Assembly: GCA_003326205.1 (NCBI GenBank) | Contig: LWTK01000074.1 | Span: 289,094-353,093 of the forward strand | Length of the DNA stretch: 64,000 nt | DNA from: Nostoc sp. ATCC 43529 | Lineage (GTDB): Bacteria > Cyanobacteriota > Cyanobacteriia > Cyanobacteriales > Nostocaceae | Direction of reading: 5' to 3' | Notes under the pieces: generated by a model | The model's database searches: none | The model's input: the letters and a program-made list of their open reading frames with translations, nothing else | Told to the model about the DNA's origin: nothing | Program-made: the position numbers and the translations under genes | Shown: positions 33,139 through 42,395 of the stretch, in pieces | Numbering within the stretch: the first letter of the stretch is position 1 | Layout of the letters: every line of letters begins with the position of its first letter

Positions 33139-33452
33139 TTTAATAGTCCTTGGGCGCGGAGTCTCGCAACTAAAGAAGATTCTCCTGCTTCCGTTCGCAT
33201 TCTTTCTGCATACTCGAAGCGTCGTTCCATATCAGCATCAATTTCTTGTTTATGATCCCAGTAATAAGCTAGCGCAGAATGAATTTGGCTCATGCTAATG
33301 TGAGGGTAGTTCAAATGTAACTCTTCAGGACTCCAAGCATAAGCAAACCGAGAAGTTACCAATTCAACAACTTTCATAGTTGTACCTTTGATGATGGGTA
33401 CACCACGTTCATCAATTTCTACATATTTATGTTCCGTGGGTGTGAATGTCAT
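33135..33452 (-). CDS. DUF433 antitoxin
   Basis: 105 residues. Matches the DUF433 family: EIDERGVPIIKGTTMKVVELVTSR, then the winged-helix-like stretch YAWSPEELHLNYPHISMSQIHSALAYYWDHKQEID. The charged C-terminal tail (ERRFEYAERMRTEAGESS) probably binds the toxin. In cyanobacteria this family is paired with DUF5615 PIN-like toxins, as here, with a 4-bp overlap between genes. The ribosome site GAGGT is 8 bp before ATG 33452. Because the partner toxin is frameshifted, it may be a leftover or act as a stand-alone antitoxin. Confidence 0.8.
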   Translation of the reverse strand: MTFTPTEHKYVEIDERGVPIIKGTTMKVVELVTSRFAYAWSPEELHLNYPHISMSQIHSALAYYWDHKQEIDADMERRFEYAERMRTEAGESSLVARLRAQGLLK

Positions 33453-33504
33453 GATGTTTACCTCTTTGGATTTTAGATTTTGGATTGTAAAATAATTATA
33501 ATAT

Positions 33505-35859
33505 TTATTTTTGGATATTTACTTTGACCTGAGAATTACTAATAGAAAATCCTCGACGCGTAGGTTTAATATTAGCTAACTCTACCTGAAAAGTTACCTT
33601 ATCTTTCATTTCGGCACTTTTCGCTTCCAAAGTCCATTTACCAGGACGTAAATTCCAAAATAAAGAATTAGCTGAATTTGTATTTAACTTTTCACCATTT
33701 AACCACCATTCCACAGGTGCAGATTTATTTCCTGCTAATTTGAATTCTAATTTTTGCTGTCCTGCTTCACCTGGATACAGTAAAAATACATCGCCATGAT
33801 GGGGAGATAAGATTCTTAAATTATCAGAAATCAAATGCGATCGCTGTTGTTTTGCCAACCATTCATCATACTCTGGCGGCAAATCAAATTTATTTTCAGC
33901 TTCGTAATTATTTTTATCTTCTGGATAGAAATATTCTTGCACCACCGAGGTACAATCTAATGTTGGTTTTAAACCAGAAATTGCACAAATAGGTAATTGT
34001 ATTAAACCTTCTGGAGGGGGAAAAGCTGCTGGTTCTTGATGTTCGTGCAGATGTAACATAATTCGATTCCACAAAGGTGCTGCACCCGTAACACCTGAAA
34101 CCTGACGCATCGGTTCGCCATTGAAATTACCTACCCAAGTAGCGACGGTGTAATCTGTGGTGAAACCAACTGTCCAAGTATCCCGAAAATTAGAAGAAGT
34201 GCCAGTTTTAACAGCCGCCGGGAAAGGTAAATTTAACACCGAGTCTACACCAAAAGCTGTTGCACGAGCATGATTATCACTAAGGATATTAGCGATTAAT
34301 TGCCAAATTTTTTGGTTAGAAATTGTAGAGACGCGATTCATCGCGTCTGTAGGAATTTGGTAATCAGAAAATGTGCTTACTAAAGGAATAGCGTCTCCAA
34401 ATCTTGCCATAATAACGTAAGCCCTGGCTAATTCCCAAAGACTGACTTCGCCGCTACCCAAAGTCAAACCTAAACCATAATGTTCTGGTGTTTGATTTAA
34501 ATGTTCAAACCCTAATTCATGCAGACGTTCTAAAAAATTTTCCACCCCTACTTTTTCTAACACGCGTACTGCGGGTACATTGAGAGAATTTGCTAAAGCG
34601 ATTCGCACCCGCACCGGGCCGAGAAAACTTTCGGTATAATCTGTTGGGCTATAAAGTTTCGCGCCGGGAATAGCGTAACGAGCAGGTACGTCTGCCAAAA
34701 TGGTGTTTGGGCGAATGAGATTTTTTTCTAAAGCGAGTTCATAGACAAAAGGCTTGAGAGTAGAACCTGGTTGACGTAGCGCCTGTACTCCATCATTGCG
34801 TCCGAGTTTGGCTTCATTAAAATAATCAGGCGAACCAACATAAGCCAAAACTTCACCAGTGTGGTTGTCTATTACCAACGCAGCCGCATCGTGGACGTTG
34901 TTAGCAGCCAGAGAAGAAATTACCTGCTGTACCTGTGCTTCGACAAATTGCTGTAAAGGACGATTTATAGTTGTGCGAATGACAGAATTTTCAGGACGCA
35001 AAGACGCGGGGACACGGGGACGCGAGGAAATTTCTTTTGTTTGCGTTTTATCAAACTGATTTGCTAACCAAAATAAAAAGTGTGGTGCGGCGATAATTCC
35101 TTGCTGGCGAGATTGAAAGACAACTTTTTCGGTGGATGTTCGTGTGGCGTTCGCCTCACTCACATACCCTTCTACTACCATACGATTAAGCACATATTTT
35201 TGTCGCTGCTTAAGCCGTTCCCAATGTTCGTAAGGATTAAAATAAGTGGGATTATTAGGAATAGCAGCTAACAAACTCGCTTGTGCAAGATTCAAATCGC
35301 TGGCTGGGATAGAAAAATAAGTCCGCGCCGCAGCTTCCACACCATATATATTCCCTCCCATTGGCAACCGATTGATGTATCCAGAGAGAATTTCATCTTT
35401 ATTCATCCCTGCGACTAACCGCCAAGATAGCCAAATTTCTTGCATTTTACCCGACAAAGTACGCGGAACGGGTTCTAACATCCGCGCCAACTGCATAGTA
35501 ATAGTAGAAGCACCGGAAACAATTCGTTTGGCGTGGATAGCTTCTTTAATAGCGCGGACAACAGCTTTCATATCCAACGCGCCATGTTCATAAAAGCTAG
35601 CATCTTCAGCCGCTAAAATTGCCTGAATAAACTGCGGCGAAACTTGATTTAGCCCAACAACTGATGTATGCTCTTGGTCGCGAGTCAGCAAAGTGCCTAA
35701 TGGTAAATTATTGCGATCGCTAAATTGCATTGCCAATTGATTCTGCGCTATATCCGCCGCACGAATTGGTGCAAAATAAGGCAACAAGCGCACCACCAAA
35801 CATATTAGCAGCACAGCCAAAATCATCTTAGCGTACTTGTTTCGTAAAATTCCTTTCAT
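33505..35859 (-). CDS. pbpC: Penicillin-binding protein 1C (bifunctional murein synthase)
   Basis: 784 residues from ATG 35859; a GTG one codon earlier is open but less likely. Order: TM anchor (about 13-30); GT51 glycosyltransferase with AAEDASFYEHGALD, SGASTITMQLARML and GYINRLPMGGNIYG; the transpeptidase with SxxK in PGSTLKPF, SxN in NSLNVPAV and KTGTS in VKTGTSSNFRDTW; and a C-terminal Ig-like BiPBP_C domain (about 690-784). It polymerises and crosslinks murein at the outer face of the inner membrane. Two repeat-derived stretches are in frame: a GTAGAGACGCGA-TTCA-TCGCGTCT hairpin at 34325-34352 (TDAMNRVSTI) and GTGAGGCGAACGCCAC at about 35140-35160. It is divergent from the alpha-2-macroglobulin-like gene. 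Confidence 0.9.
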   Translation of the reverse strand: MKGILRNKYAKMILAVLLICLVVRLLPYFAPIRAADIAQNQLAMQFSDRNNLPLGTLLTRDQEHTSVVGLNQVSPQFIQAILAAEDASFYEHGALDMKAVVRAIKEAIHAKRIVSGASTITMQLARMLEPVPRTLSGKMQEIWLSWRLVAGMNKDEILSGYINRLPMGGNIYGVEAAARTYFSIPASDLNLAQASLLAAIPNNPTYFNPYEHWERLKQRQKYVLNRMVVEGYVSEANATRTSTEKVVFQSRQQGIIAAPHFLFWLANQFDKTQTKEISSRPRVPASLRPENSVIRTTINRPLQQFVEAQVQQVISSLAANNVHDAAALVIDNHTGEVLAYVGSPDYFNEAKLGRNDGVQALRQPGSTLKPFVYELALEKNLIRPNTILADVPARYAIPGAKLYSPTDYTESFLGPVRVRIALANSLNVPAVRVLEKVGVENFLERLHELGFEHLNQTPEHYGLGLTLGSGEVSLWELARAYVIMARFGDAIPLVSTFSDYQIPTDAMNRVSTISNQKIWQLIANILSDNHARATAFGVDSVLNLPFPAAVKTGTSSNFRDTWTVGFTTDYTVATWVGNFNGEPMRQVSGVTGAAPLWNRIMLHLHEHQEPAAFPPPEGLIQLPICAISGLKPTLDCTSVVQEYFYPEDKNNYEAENKFDLPPEYDEWLAKQQRSHLISDNLRILSPHHGDVFLLYPGEAGQQKLEFKLAGNKSAPVEWWLNGEKLNTNSANSLFWNLRPGKWTLEAKSAEMKDKVTFQVELANIKPTRRGFSISNSQVKVNIQK

Positions 35860-36122
35860 CACTGCCCAACCAAACTTACCTTAATTCTGACGCACCAATT
35901 ACATCTACATCAGGAAATATATCAAACCCTTAATAATTAACTTCTAATTACTTAGCAAATATCAATTAATATTTCCAACCTTTCAACACTTCTTAACAGT
36001 TAAGAATTGTACTCATTTCTTGGAACAATCCCCCTCAATTAGTTATCAATATAAATAAACTCTCCTCTAACTCCTCTCTGCGCCTCCGCGTCTCTGCGTG
36101 ATTATTTTAAACTCCTAAAAAT
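35860..36122. other. Divergent promoter region of pbpC and the macroglobulin-like gene
   Basis: 263 bp, AT-rich in the middle. 36063-36101 carries the CTCCTCTCTGCGCCTCCGCG / TCTCTGCGTG repeat, close to the GACGCAGAGTCGCAGAG repeat at about 25840-25872. I see no clear operator. Shared control of the two functionally linked genes is likely given the layout. Confidence 0.4.
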
Positions 36123-39100
36123 ATGATTATCAAATTAATCCAATATCTACTTATCCTCACACTTTCACTAAGCATATCAGCCTGCAACTTTCTCAATATC
36201 ACCTCAACCAAAGAACAACTCCCAACAGTCTCCTCCCTCACCCCCCCAAAACTCCCAGATTGGATTGAACAAATAAGCCCCATCGGAGAAGCCAAACCCC
36301 TCAACCAAATCCGCATCCGCTTCAAAGAAGCCTTAATTCCAGTAGAAAACCTTGACAGTCCAGAACAACAAAAACTACTACAAAAATTTGCACTTTGGCC
36401 CCCTTTACCCGGAGAATTTCGCTTTTTAACACCGCGCATGGTAGGATTTCAAGCCCAAAAAGCACTACCAAAAGCGACCCGATTACAAGTTACCTTAAAA
36501 GCAGGTTTAGCCGATTTAAAAAATCATCGCCTAGACAAAGATTTAGCTTGGACATTCAATACCGAATCAATCAACTTAACTAATTTACCCGGCGTCAACC
36601 CCATCGAAAAAGCTGATGCCGAACCAATAGATTTACAAGAAAAATTACAATTCACTTCCAACGTAGAATTAGACTTAAATTCTGTACAAGAACATTTACA
36701 ACTAATTCCTGAAAGTAAAAATCAAGGTGTAAACTTCAAAGTCGAATTAAACAAAGAAGAAAAACCATCAGAAAACGAAGAACCTTTAGAAAAATTCGAC
36801 CCTTCCGCACGCAATTGGATTTATAACCTCACTCCGCAACGAAATCTCGAAAAAGCAACTCGTTATCGCCTAGTATTTTCTCCTGGCATACTTCCTGCTT
36901 ATGGAAATCTTCCCACAGAGAAAGAATTTGCTAGTAAATTAGCAACTTATTCGCCTTTAGCATTTAAGCAAATTAACTTTTACGGACAGCCAGATGCCGG
37001 TGGAACATTTGGAAGATTTATTAAAGGCAGTCCCCAGCTAGAATTTAATAACGTTTTAATAGCAGATTCCGCAAAAGAAAATATTACGATTAATCCTGCA
37101 CCAAAAGATATCGCCAGAATTCTCCAAGTCAACGACGAAGATAGAATTGTCGGTATCAATCCTTATGCCTTAGAACCCGCTAAAACCTATACAATTACTA
37201 TTAACAGTAACCTCAAAGATCGATTTGGGCAGACTTTAGGTAAAGCCGTTACTCTTAAATATGATACTGGAGACTTAGCCGGGGATATCTGGGTGCCATC
37301 AGACTTAAATATTTTCCCCTCAGGTAAAGACTTACAGTTAAATATTAGTACGGTAAACCTGCCAGAATCAAAATACAAAGCCGCTTATCGAGTAGTTAAA
37401 CCTACAGATTTAGTTTATTTTAACTATAGTAATGACTTCTTACCCAAACCATCTGAATGGGAAAGTTTCAAAGTATCAGGTAAGAAAAATCAATCAGTTG
37501 AAGTTACGGTTCCTCTGCGAGAAAAAATAAATGCTGCTACAGGCATGTTAGCTTATGGAGTGCAAGCCCGCACGAATAAATATCAGGAGAATGGCAAAGA
37601 ATTGTGGCGTGAACCTACCACTTATGGCATGGTTGAATTGACGAATTTAGGCGTATTTACTCAATGGTTTCCAGAGTCAGGCTTAATTCGTGTCAATCAT
37701 CTTGATAATGGTTCGCCAGTGAAAGCGGCTAATATTGAAATTTATCAATCACAATTACAAGCAAAATCGCGTCCCGAACCCGTACCTTGTGCCACAGGTA
37801 CAACTGATGAAAATGGTACTTTTAGAGTTAACCGCGAACAATTGCAGCAATGTAACTCTGAAAATCAAAGTTATATTAAAGCACCGCAAGTATTAGTAAT
37901 TGCCCGTGAAAATCAAGATTGGGCATTTGCAAGAACTGATGAATATAGCGGCGTTTATGGCTACGGTATTGATGCAGGTTGGCAAGATAATAAGCCAGAA
38001 TCACGCGGCGTAATTTTTTCAGATAGGCAGTTATATCAACCAGGCGAAAAAGCTTGGTTGACTGGTTTTGCTGATTATTTACAAAATGGTGCGATTCAAC
38101 AAGATAAAAATGCTGTTTATCAATTAACTCTCCTCAACCCTGATGGACAAAAGACAAATTTAGGAACGCAAACTACAAATGAATTTGGTACATTTTCTCT
38201 AGAATTACCCATCCAAAAAAGTCAACGCTTAGGCTATTATACAATCCAGGCGAAAGGGAAGAATGGGCAAGAAATTTCGGGTGAGTTTCGGGTAGCCGAA
38301 TTTAAACCACCCAATTTTAAAGTCGAACTCAATTTAAATAAAGAATTTGCTCTGATTGATGAGAAAGTCGATATTAACGCAACTAGTAATTATCTATTTG
38401 GCGCACCCGTGGAAGGTGGACAAGCAAAATACTTTATCACTCGCCAACAAAGTAATTTCATTCCCAAAGGTTGGGACGAATTTAGTTTTGGTAGACAATG
38501 GTTTTGGCCGGAAGAATCTCCTACTGTATCTAGTGATGTATTGCAAACTAATGCCCAACTAGATGCTAATGGTAAAAGTAGCCAAACGGTAACTGTGGCT
38601 AAAGATTTACCATATCCCATGACTTACCGAGTTGATGTACAAGTTGCAGACGTTTCTAATTTATCTGTAGCGAATTCTCAAACTTTTACAGCCTTACCAA
38701 GTAACCGCCTGATTGGATTAAAAAGTAATTTTATTGCTGATGCTGGTAAAGCTTTACCTATTGAAGTAGTTGTTACTGACCCTACAGGAAAACCGATTAC
38801 AAATCAACGGGTGCGGCTGGAATTACAACAGATAAAATACAGCAGCGTCACACAAGTAATTGAAGGTAGCCAGACGCCAAAAAATCAAGTTGAATATAAA
38901 ACAGTCCAACAAGCAGAAATTACATCTGATAGTAATCCGCAGTCTCTAAATTTAACACCTCCCGAATCTGGTTCGTATCGTATTAGAGCTAATTTTAGCG
39001 ACGATAAAGGCGAATTAAGCGCCACAGATTTACAAATTTGGGCAACTGGAGAAAATCCTGTATTTTGGGGTTCGAGAGAAAAAGATGTTTTAGAAGTTAA

Positions 39101-41840
39101 GCTAGATAAAAAAGAATTTAAACCTGGCGAAACTGCTACCGCGTTAATTCAATCTCCCTATCCAGATGCAGAATTATACTTTGCTGTCATCAAAGACAAA
39201 CCCCTTTATCAGCAAATCACCAAAGTTCAAGGAGGCGCACCACAGATTCAGTTTCAAGTTACGCCAGAAATGTTACCCAATGCAGCAGTTGAAGCTGTAT
39301 TAGTCAGGCAAGGTAAACCAATTAACCAAGTGGAAGCGGGAAGTTTAGATAATTTGGTCAAGATTGGTTTTACACCTTTTAAAGTTAACTTGGAAGATAA
39401 ATATTTAAAACTGCAAGTTAAGCCATTACAAGCATCCTTAGAACCTGGTACAGAAGAAACAGTACAACTAGAATTAAAAGATAATCAAGGTAACCCCACC
39501 CAAGGACAGTTTACAGTCATGGTGGTGAATGAAGCGGTGTTACAACTTTCTGGCTATCGTCCGCCGAATTTGGTAGATACAGTTTATGCAGAACAGCCGA
39601 TTTCTACTCGTTTTAGCGATAATCGACCAGATGTCATTTTACAACCACAAGATGCAGCGAAACCAAAAGGTTGGGGTTATGGCGGTGGTTTATCAAGTGG
39701 TGCAGCAAATACTCGCACTCGCACAGATTTTCAAGCTTTAGCTTACTACAACGGTTCTGTTCTCACCGACGTTAATGGTAACGCACAGATAACCTTTAAA
39801 TTGCCAGATGATTTAACTACATGGCGGGTGATGGCTGTGGCGACTGATGGAAATCTGCGTTTTGGTAACGGTGATGCGACGTTTATCAGCACTAAACCAC
39901 TGCTAACTAATGCCATCTTGCCACAGTTTGCCCGTCCAGGCGATCGCATTCTCGCTGGCTTATCCGTCACCAACAACACCGGGAATACAGGAAATCTCTC
40001 AATTAATGGCGAAGTAGGCGGTACAGTTAAATTTGCCGAGAAAAACCCCACAAATACTGCTTTACAAACCAAAGCTGAATCAGCAACTCAAGCTTATCGC
40101 TTTCCAATGCTGGCGGATAATGTGGGAGTCGGTAAAGTTCGCTTTACCACTCAGCTAAATAATACAGCCGCAGATGCTTTTGAAGTACCTTTGGAAGTTA
40201 AGCCAATTGAAATTACAGAACAAGTTGTAGAAACTGGTGTCACTACAAAACAAGTCAAAATTCCGCTAAATGTTGATAAAAATACCTTCCCTGATGCGGG
40301 AGGTTTAGATATTCAATTGGCGAGTACTTTGATTCCCGAAATTAAAGCACCAGCAAAGCAGGTTTTAGAAGATAATGATTTACCTTTTGCAGAACCGGCA
40401 GCAAGTCAGTTAATAATTGCTGCTAATTTGCAAACTATCGGCGAAAAATATGGTCAAACATTTGCAGAATTTAATCCCAGCCAACAAGCAAATCAAGCAA
40501 TTGAACAACTACAAAAACTCCAAATTGCCGATGGTGGTTTCGCTGCTTTCCCCGGACAAGAAAAATCTGACCCTTGGGTTTCTTCTTATGCTGCTGAATC
40601 TTTGGTAAAAGCAAATCAAGCGTTTACTAATTTAGTTAATTCTCCAATATTGTCTCGCCTGAAAGTGTATTTACAAAAAGTTTTAGCCAACCCTGGAGAA
40701 TACGATTTTTGCAAACAGCAACTATGTAAAAGACAACTGCAATTGAAAGCTTTGATTGCCTTAGCAGAACTAGGGGAAAAGCGTAATACTTTCCTTGCAG
40801 ATATTTACGAACAGCGCAATAATTTTGATGTAGTCACTCAAATTAAACTAGCGCGATATTTATCTCAATTCCCAGAATGGCAAGACGAATCTCAACAATT
40901 AGTAAACAAGCTGCAACAAAATATCTATGAAACTGGCCGCACAGCAGTTGTAAGTTTGCCAAATAGTTGGGGATGGATGAGTTCATCTACGGCGACGCAG
41001 GCGGAAGCTTTACGTTTATTTATTGCCAAACAAAGTAAACCCGAAGTCATAGATAAACTATTCCAAAGTCTTCTGGCGCTGCGACGAAATGGTACGTGGC
41101 AAACTAACTATAATAATGCCCAAGCATTAACAGCTTTAGTTGAATATAGCCAACTGCAACCCACACCACCGAATTTTGTTGCCACAGTAAAATTAGCTGG
41201 GAAAAAGTTAGGAGAAAATCGTTTTGAAGGTTACAAAAATCCTAGCTTACAACTAGATACGCCGATGAATCAATTACCTCGTGGGCGTCACGATTTAACG
41301 CTACAAAAATCAGGTAATGGTAGTCTACATTATCTGGTTGCTTATAATTATCGCTTGCAAGGAAATCAACCAGGCAGATTTAATGGTTTACGCATAACGC
41401 GAGAAATTAGTCAAGTAAATGAAGAGAAAGTTTTACAAAAAACAGGTCTTTATGCTTTCGATAAACCCTTGACTTTAGCAGCGGGACAAGTGTTTGATAT
41501 TGGTTTAGAAATCATCACCGATCGCCCCGTAAATCATATAGTAATTAAAGACCCACTACCAGCAGGTTTTGAGGCAGTGGATGCGAGTTTTCAAACTGCT
41601 ACGGCTGCATTACAAGCAAAAGCCGATAGTTGGCAACTTGGGTTTAGGAATATTTACCGCGATCGCATTATCGCCTACGCCGACCACCTCGAACCAGGAG
41701 TTTATAGCCTGCATTATTTAGTCCGTTCTGTGACGCCTGGAACATTTTCTTGGCCTGGTGCCCAAGTTCACCTGCAATACGCACCAGAAGAATTTGGGCG
41801 CACTGCTGAGTCTACATTAATATTGGAGGATGGAAAGTAA
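36123..41840 (+). CDS. Alpha-2-macroglobulin-like lipoprotein without a thioester motif
   Basis: 1905 residues, the partner expected beside pbpC. The N-terminus is a lipoprotein signal (LILTLSLSISAC, lipobox Cys21). Many macroglobulin-like beta domains follow: PGEKAWLTGFADY, the bait-like region around residue 1170-1210, and the conserved LPDDLTTWRVMAVATD before the TED domain. In the TED, where relatives carry GC-x-EQ, the sequence is DNDLPFAEPAASQL at about residue 1416-1430, so both the Cys and the Gln of the thioester are missing. The remaining TED helices (DGGFAAFPGQEKSDPWVSSY) are kept. Family role: periplasmic protease trap guarding the cell wall. Here trapping must be non-covalent. 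Confidence 0.85.
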   Translation: MIIKLIQYLLILTLSLSISACNFLNITSTKEQLPTVSSLTPPKLPDWIEQISPIGEAKPLNQIRIRFKEALIPVENLDSPEQQKLLQKFALWPPLPGEFRFLTPRMVGFQAQKALPKATRLQVTLKAGLADLKNHRLDKDLAWTFNTESINLTNLPGVNPIEKADAEPIDLQEKLQFTSNVELDLNSVQEHLQLIPESKNQGVNFKVELNKEEKPSENEEPLEKFDPSARNWIYNLTPQRNLEKATRYRLVFSPGILPAYGNLPTEKEFASKLATYSPLAFKQINFYGQPDAGGTFGRFIKGSPQLEFNNVLIADSAKENITINPAPKDIARILQVNDEDRIVGINPYALEPAKTYTITINSNLKDRFGQTLGKAVTLKYDTGDLAGDIWVPSDLNIFPSGKDLQLNISTVNLPESKYKAAYRVVKPTDLVYFNYSNDFLPKPSEWESFKVSGKKNQSVEVTVPLREKINAATGMLAYGVQARTNKYQENGKELWREPTTYGMVELTNLGVFTQWFPESGLIRVNHLDNGSPVKAANIEIYQSQLQAKSRPEPVPCATGTTDENGTFRVNREQLQQCNSENQSYIKAPQVLVIARENQDWAFARTDEYSGVYGYGIDAGWQDNKPESRGVIFSDRQLYQPGEKAWLTGFADYLQNGAIQQDKNAVYQLTLLNPDGQKTNLGTQTTNEFGTFSLELPIQKSQRLGYYTIQAKGKNGQEISGEFRVAEFKPPNFKVELNLNKEFALIDEKVDINATSNYLFGAPVEGGQAKYFITRQQSNFIPKGWDEFSFGRQWFWPEESPTVSSDVLQTNAQLDANGKSSQTVTVAKDLPYPMTYRVDVQVADVSNLSVANSQTFTALPSNRLIGLKSNFIADAGKALPIEVVVTDPTGKPITNQRVRLELQQIKYSSVTQVIEGSQTPKNQVEYKTVQQAEITSDSNPQSLNLTPPESGSYRIRANFSDDKGELSATDLQIWATGENPVFWGSREKDVLEVKLDKKEFKPGETATALIQSPYPDAELYFAVIKDKPLYQQITKVQGGAPQIQFQVTPEMLPNAAVEAVLVRQGKPINQVEAGSLDNLVKIGFTPFKVNLEDKYLKLQVKPLQASLEPGTEETVQLELKDNQGNPTQGQFTVMVVNEAVLQLSGYRPPNLVDTVYAEQPISTRFSDNRPDVILQPQDAAKPKGWGYGGGLSSGAANTRTRTDFQALAYYNGSVLTDVNGNAQITFKLPDDLTTWRVMAVATDGNLRFGNGDATFISTKPLLTNAILPQFARPGDRILAGLSVTNNTGNTGNLSINGEVGGTVKFAEKNPTNTALQTKAESATQAYRFPMLADNVGVGKVRFTTQLNNTAADAFEVPLEVKPIEITEQVVETGVTTKQVKIPLNVDKNTFPDAGGLDIQLASTLIPEIKAPAKQVLEDNDLPFAEPAASQLIIAANLQTIGEKYGQTFAEFNPSQQANQAIEQLQKLQIADGGFAAFPGQEKSDPWVSSYAAESLVKANQAFTNLVNSPILSRLKVYLQKVLANPGEYDFCKQQLCKRQLQLKALIALAELGEKRNTFLADIYEQRNNFDVVTQIKLARYLSQFPEWQDESQQLVNKLQQNIYETGRTAVVSLPNSWGWMSSSTATQAEALRLFIAKQSKPEVIDKLFQSLLALRRNGTWQTNYNNAQALTALVEYSQLQPTPPNFVATVKLAGKKLGENRFEGYKNPSLQLDTPMNQLPRGRHDLTLQKSGNGSLHYLVAYNYRLQGNQPGRFNGLRITREISQVNEEKVLQKTGLYAFDKPLTLAAGQVFDIGLEIITDRPVNHIVIKDPLPAGFEAVDASFQTATAALQAKADSWQLGFRNIYRDRIIAYADHLEPGVYSLHYLVRSVTPGTFSWPGAQVHLQYAPEEFGRTAESTLILEDGK

Positions 41841-41929
41841 CTTCATCTTCCAATGGTTCTAGTTGGAGGATATCCATATTTAATTAAATTTCCAATTAAA
41901 ATGGACAGCAGGTGGAGCGAGTGACACGA

Positions 41930-42106
41930 ATGCCTACTGCGGCTCAGTTAGAAAGTTTGTATCGAATCAGCTATCAGTTGACGTTCATTATGTCTCAACC
42001 GATTCATTTAGTCTGCGTCGATCGTCGAACTCAGAACGTGTACGTTCTAGCCGGATATGGTGAAGACCTTGAGTTTGAAATTGTATCTAATGGAGAGGTA
42101 TTCTGA
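41930..42106 (+). CDS. DUF6888 family small protein
   Basis: 58 residues from ATG 41930 (MPTAAQLESLYRISYQLT), preceded by AGGTGGAGCGAG; GTG starts at 41912 and 41921 are also open. It reads as one short domain: helical start, then IHLVCVDRRTQNVYVLAGYGEDLEFEI, which recalls the cyanobacterial DUF6888 family. It overlaps the next gene by one base (TGATG), so the two are translationally coupled. Function unknown. These two-gene units look like toxin-antitoxin or regulatory pairs, but I have no direct evidence for that. Confidence 0.65.
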   Translation: MPTAAQLESLYRISYQLTFIMSQPIHLVCVDRRTQNVYVLAGYGEDLEFEIVSNGEVF

Positions 42107-42348
42107 TGAGTCAAGTTAATTTTGATACCATGAGCGATTCTGAATTGAGACGGTACTTTTTGGCAAACCGCCAAGATCGCGCAGCTTTTGAGGCATATTT
42201 GGATAGGTTCAATCAGCGTCCGAAATCAGTGATTGCCAGCCCAGGCGACCCCGATTTTGACGAAAAGATTCAAGCAGCAATTCGACAGAAACTAAAAGCA
42301 TCGAGTAGTGGTAAGCCAGCTAACAAGCCAGTGGAGGGAACTCAATAA
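42106..42348 (+). CDS. DUF6887 family small protein, coupled to the DUF6888 gene
   Basis: 80 residues, helical and charged: MSQVNFDTMSDSELRRYFLANRQDRAAFEAYLDRF, then a Pro/Ser-rich linker and a basic, Lys/Ser-rich tail (KASSSGKPANKP). The motif SELRRYFLANRQDRAAFEAYL is the part I associate with the DUF6887 family. The start ATG overlaps the upstream stop by one base. The next small gene follows after 47 bp, suggesting a three-gene unit. Function unknown. Confidence 0.65.
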   Translation: MSQVNFDTMSDSELRRYFLANRQDRAAFEAYLDRFNQRPKSVIASPGDPDFDEKIQAAIRQKLKASSSGKPANKPVEGTQ

Positions 42349-42395
42349 AGTATTTTCGATTCAGTTCGGTTTTGGTAAATGTATCAATTGTAAAA

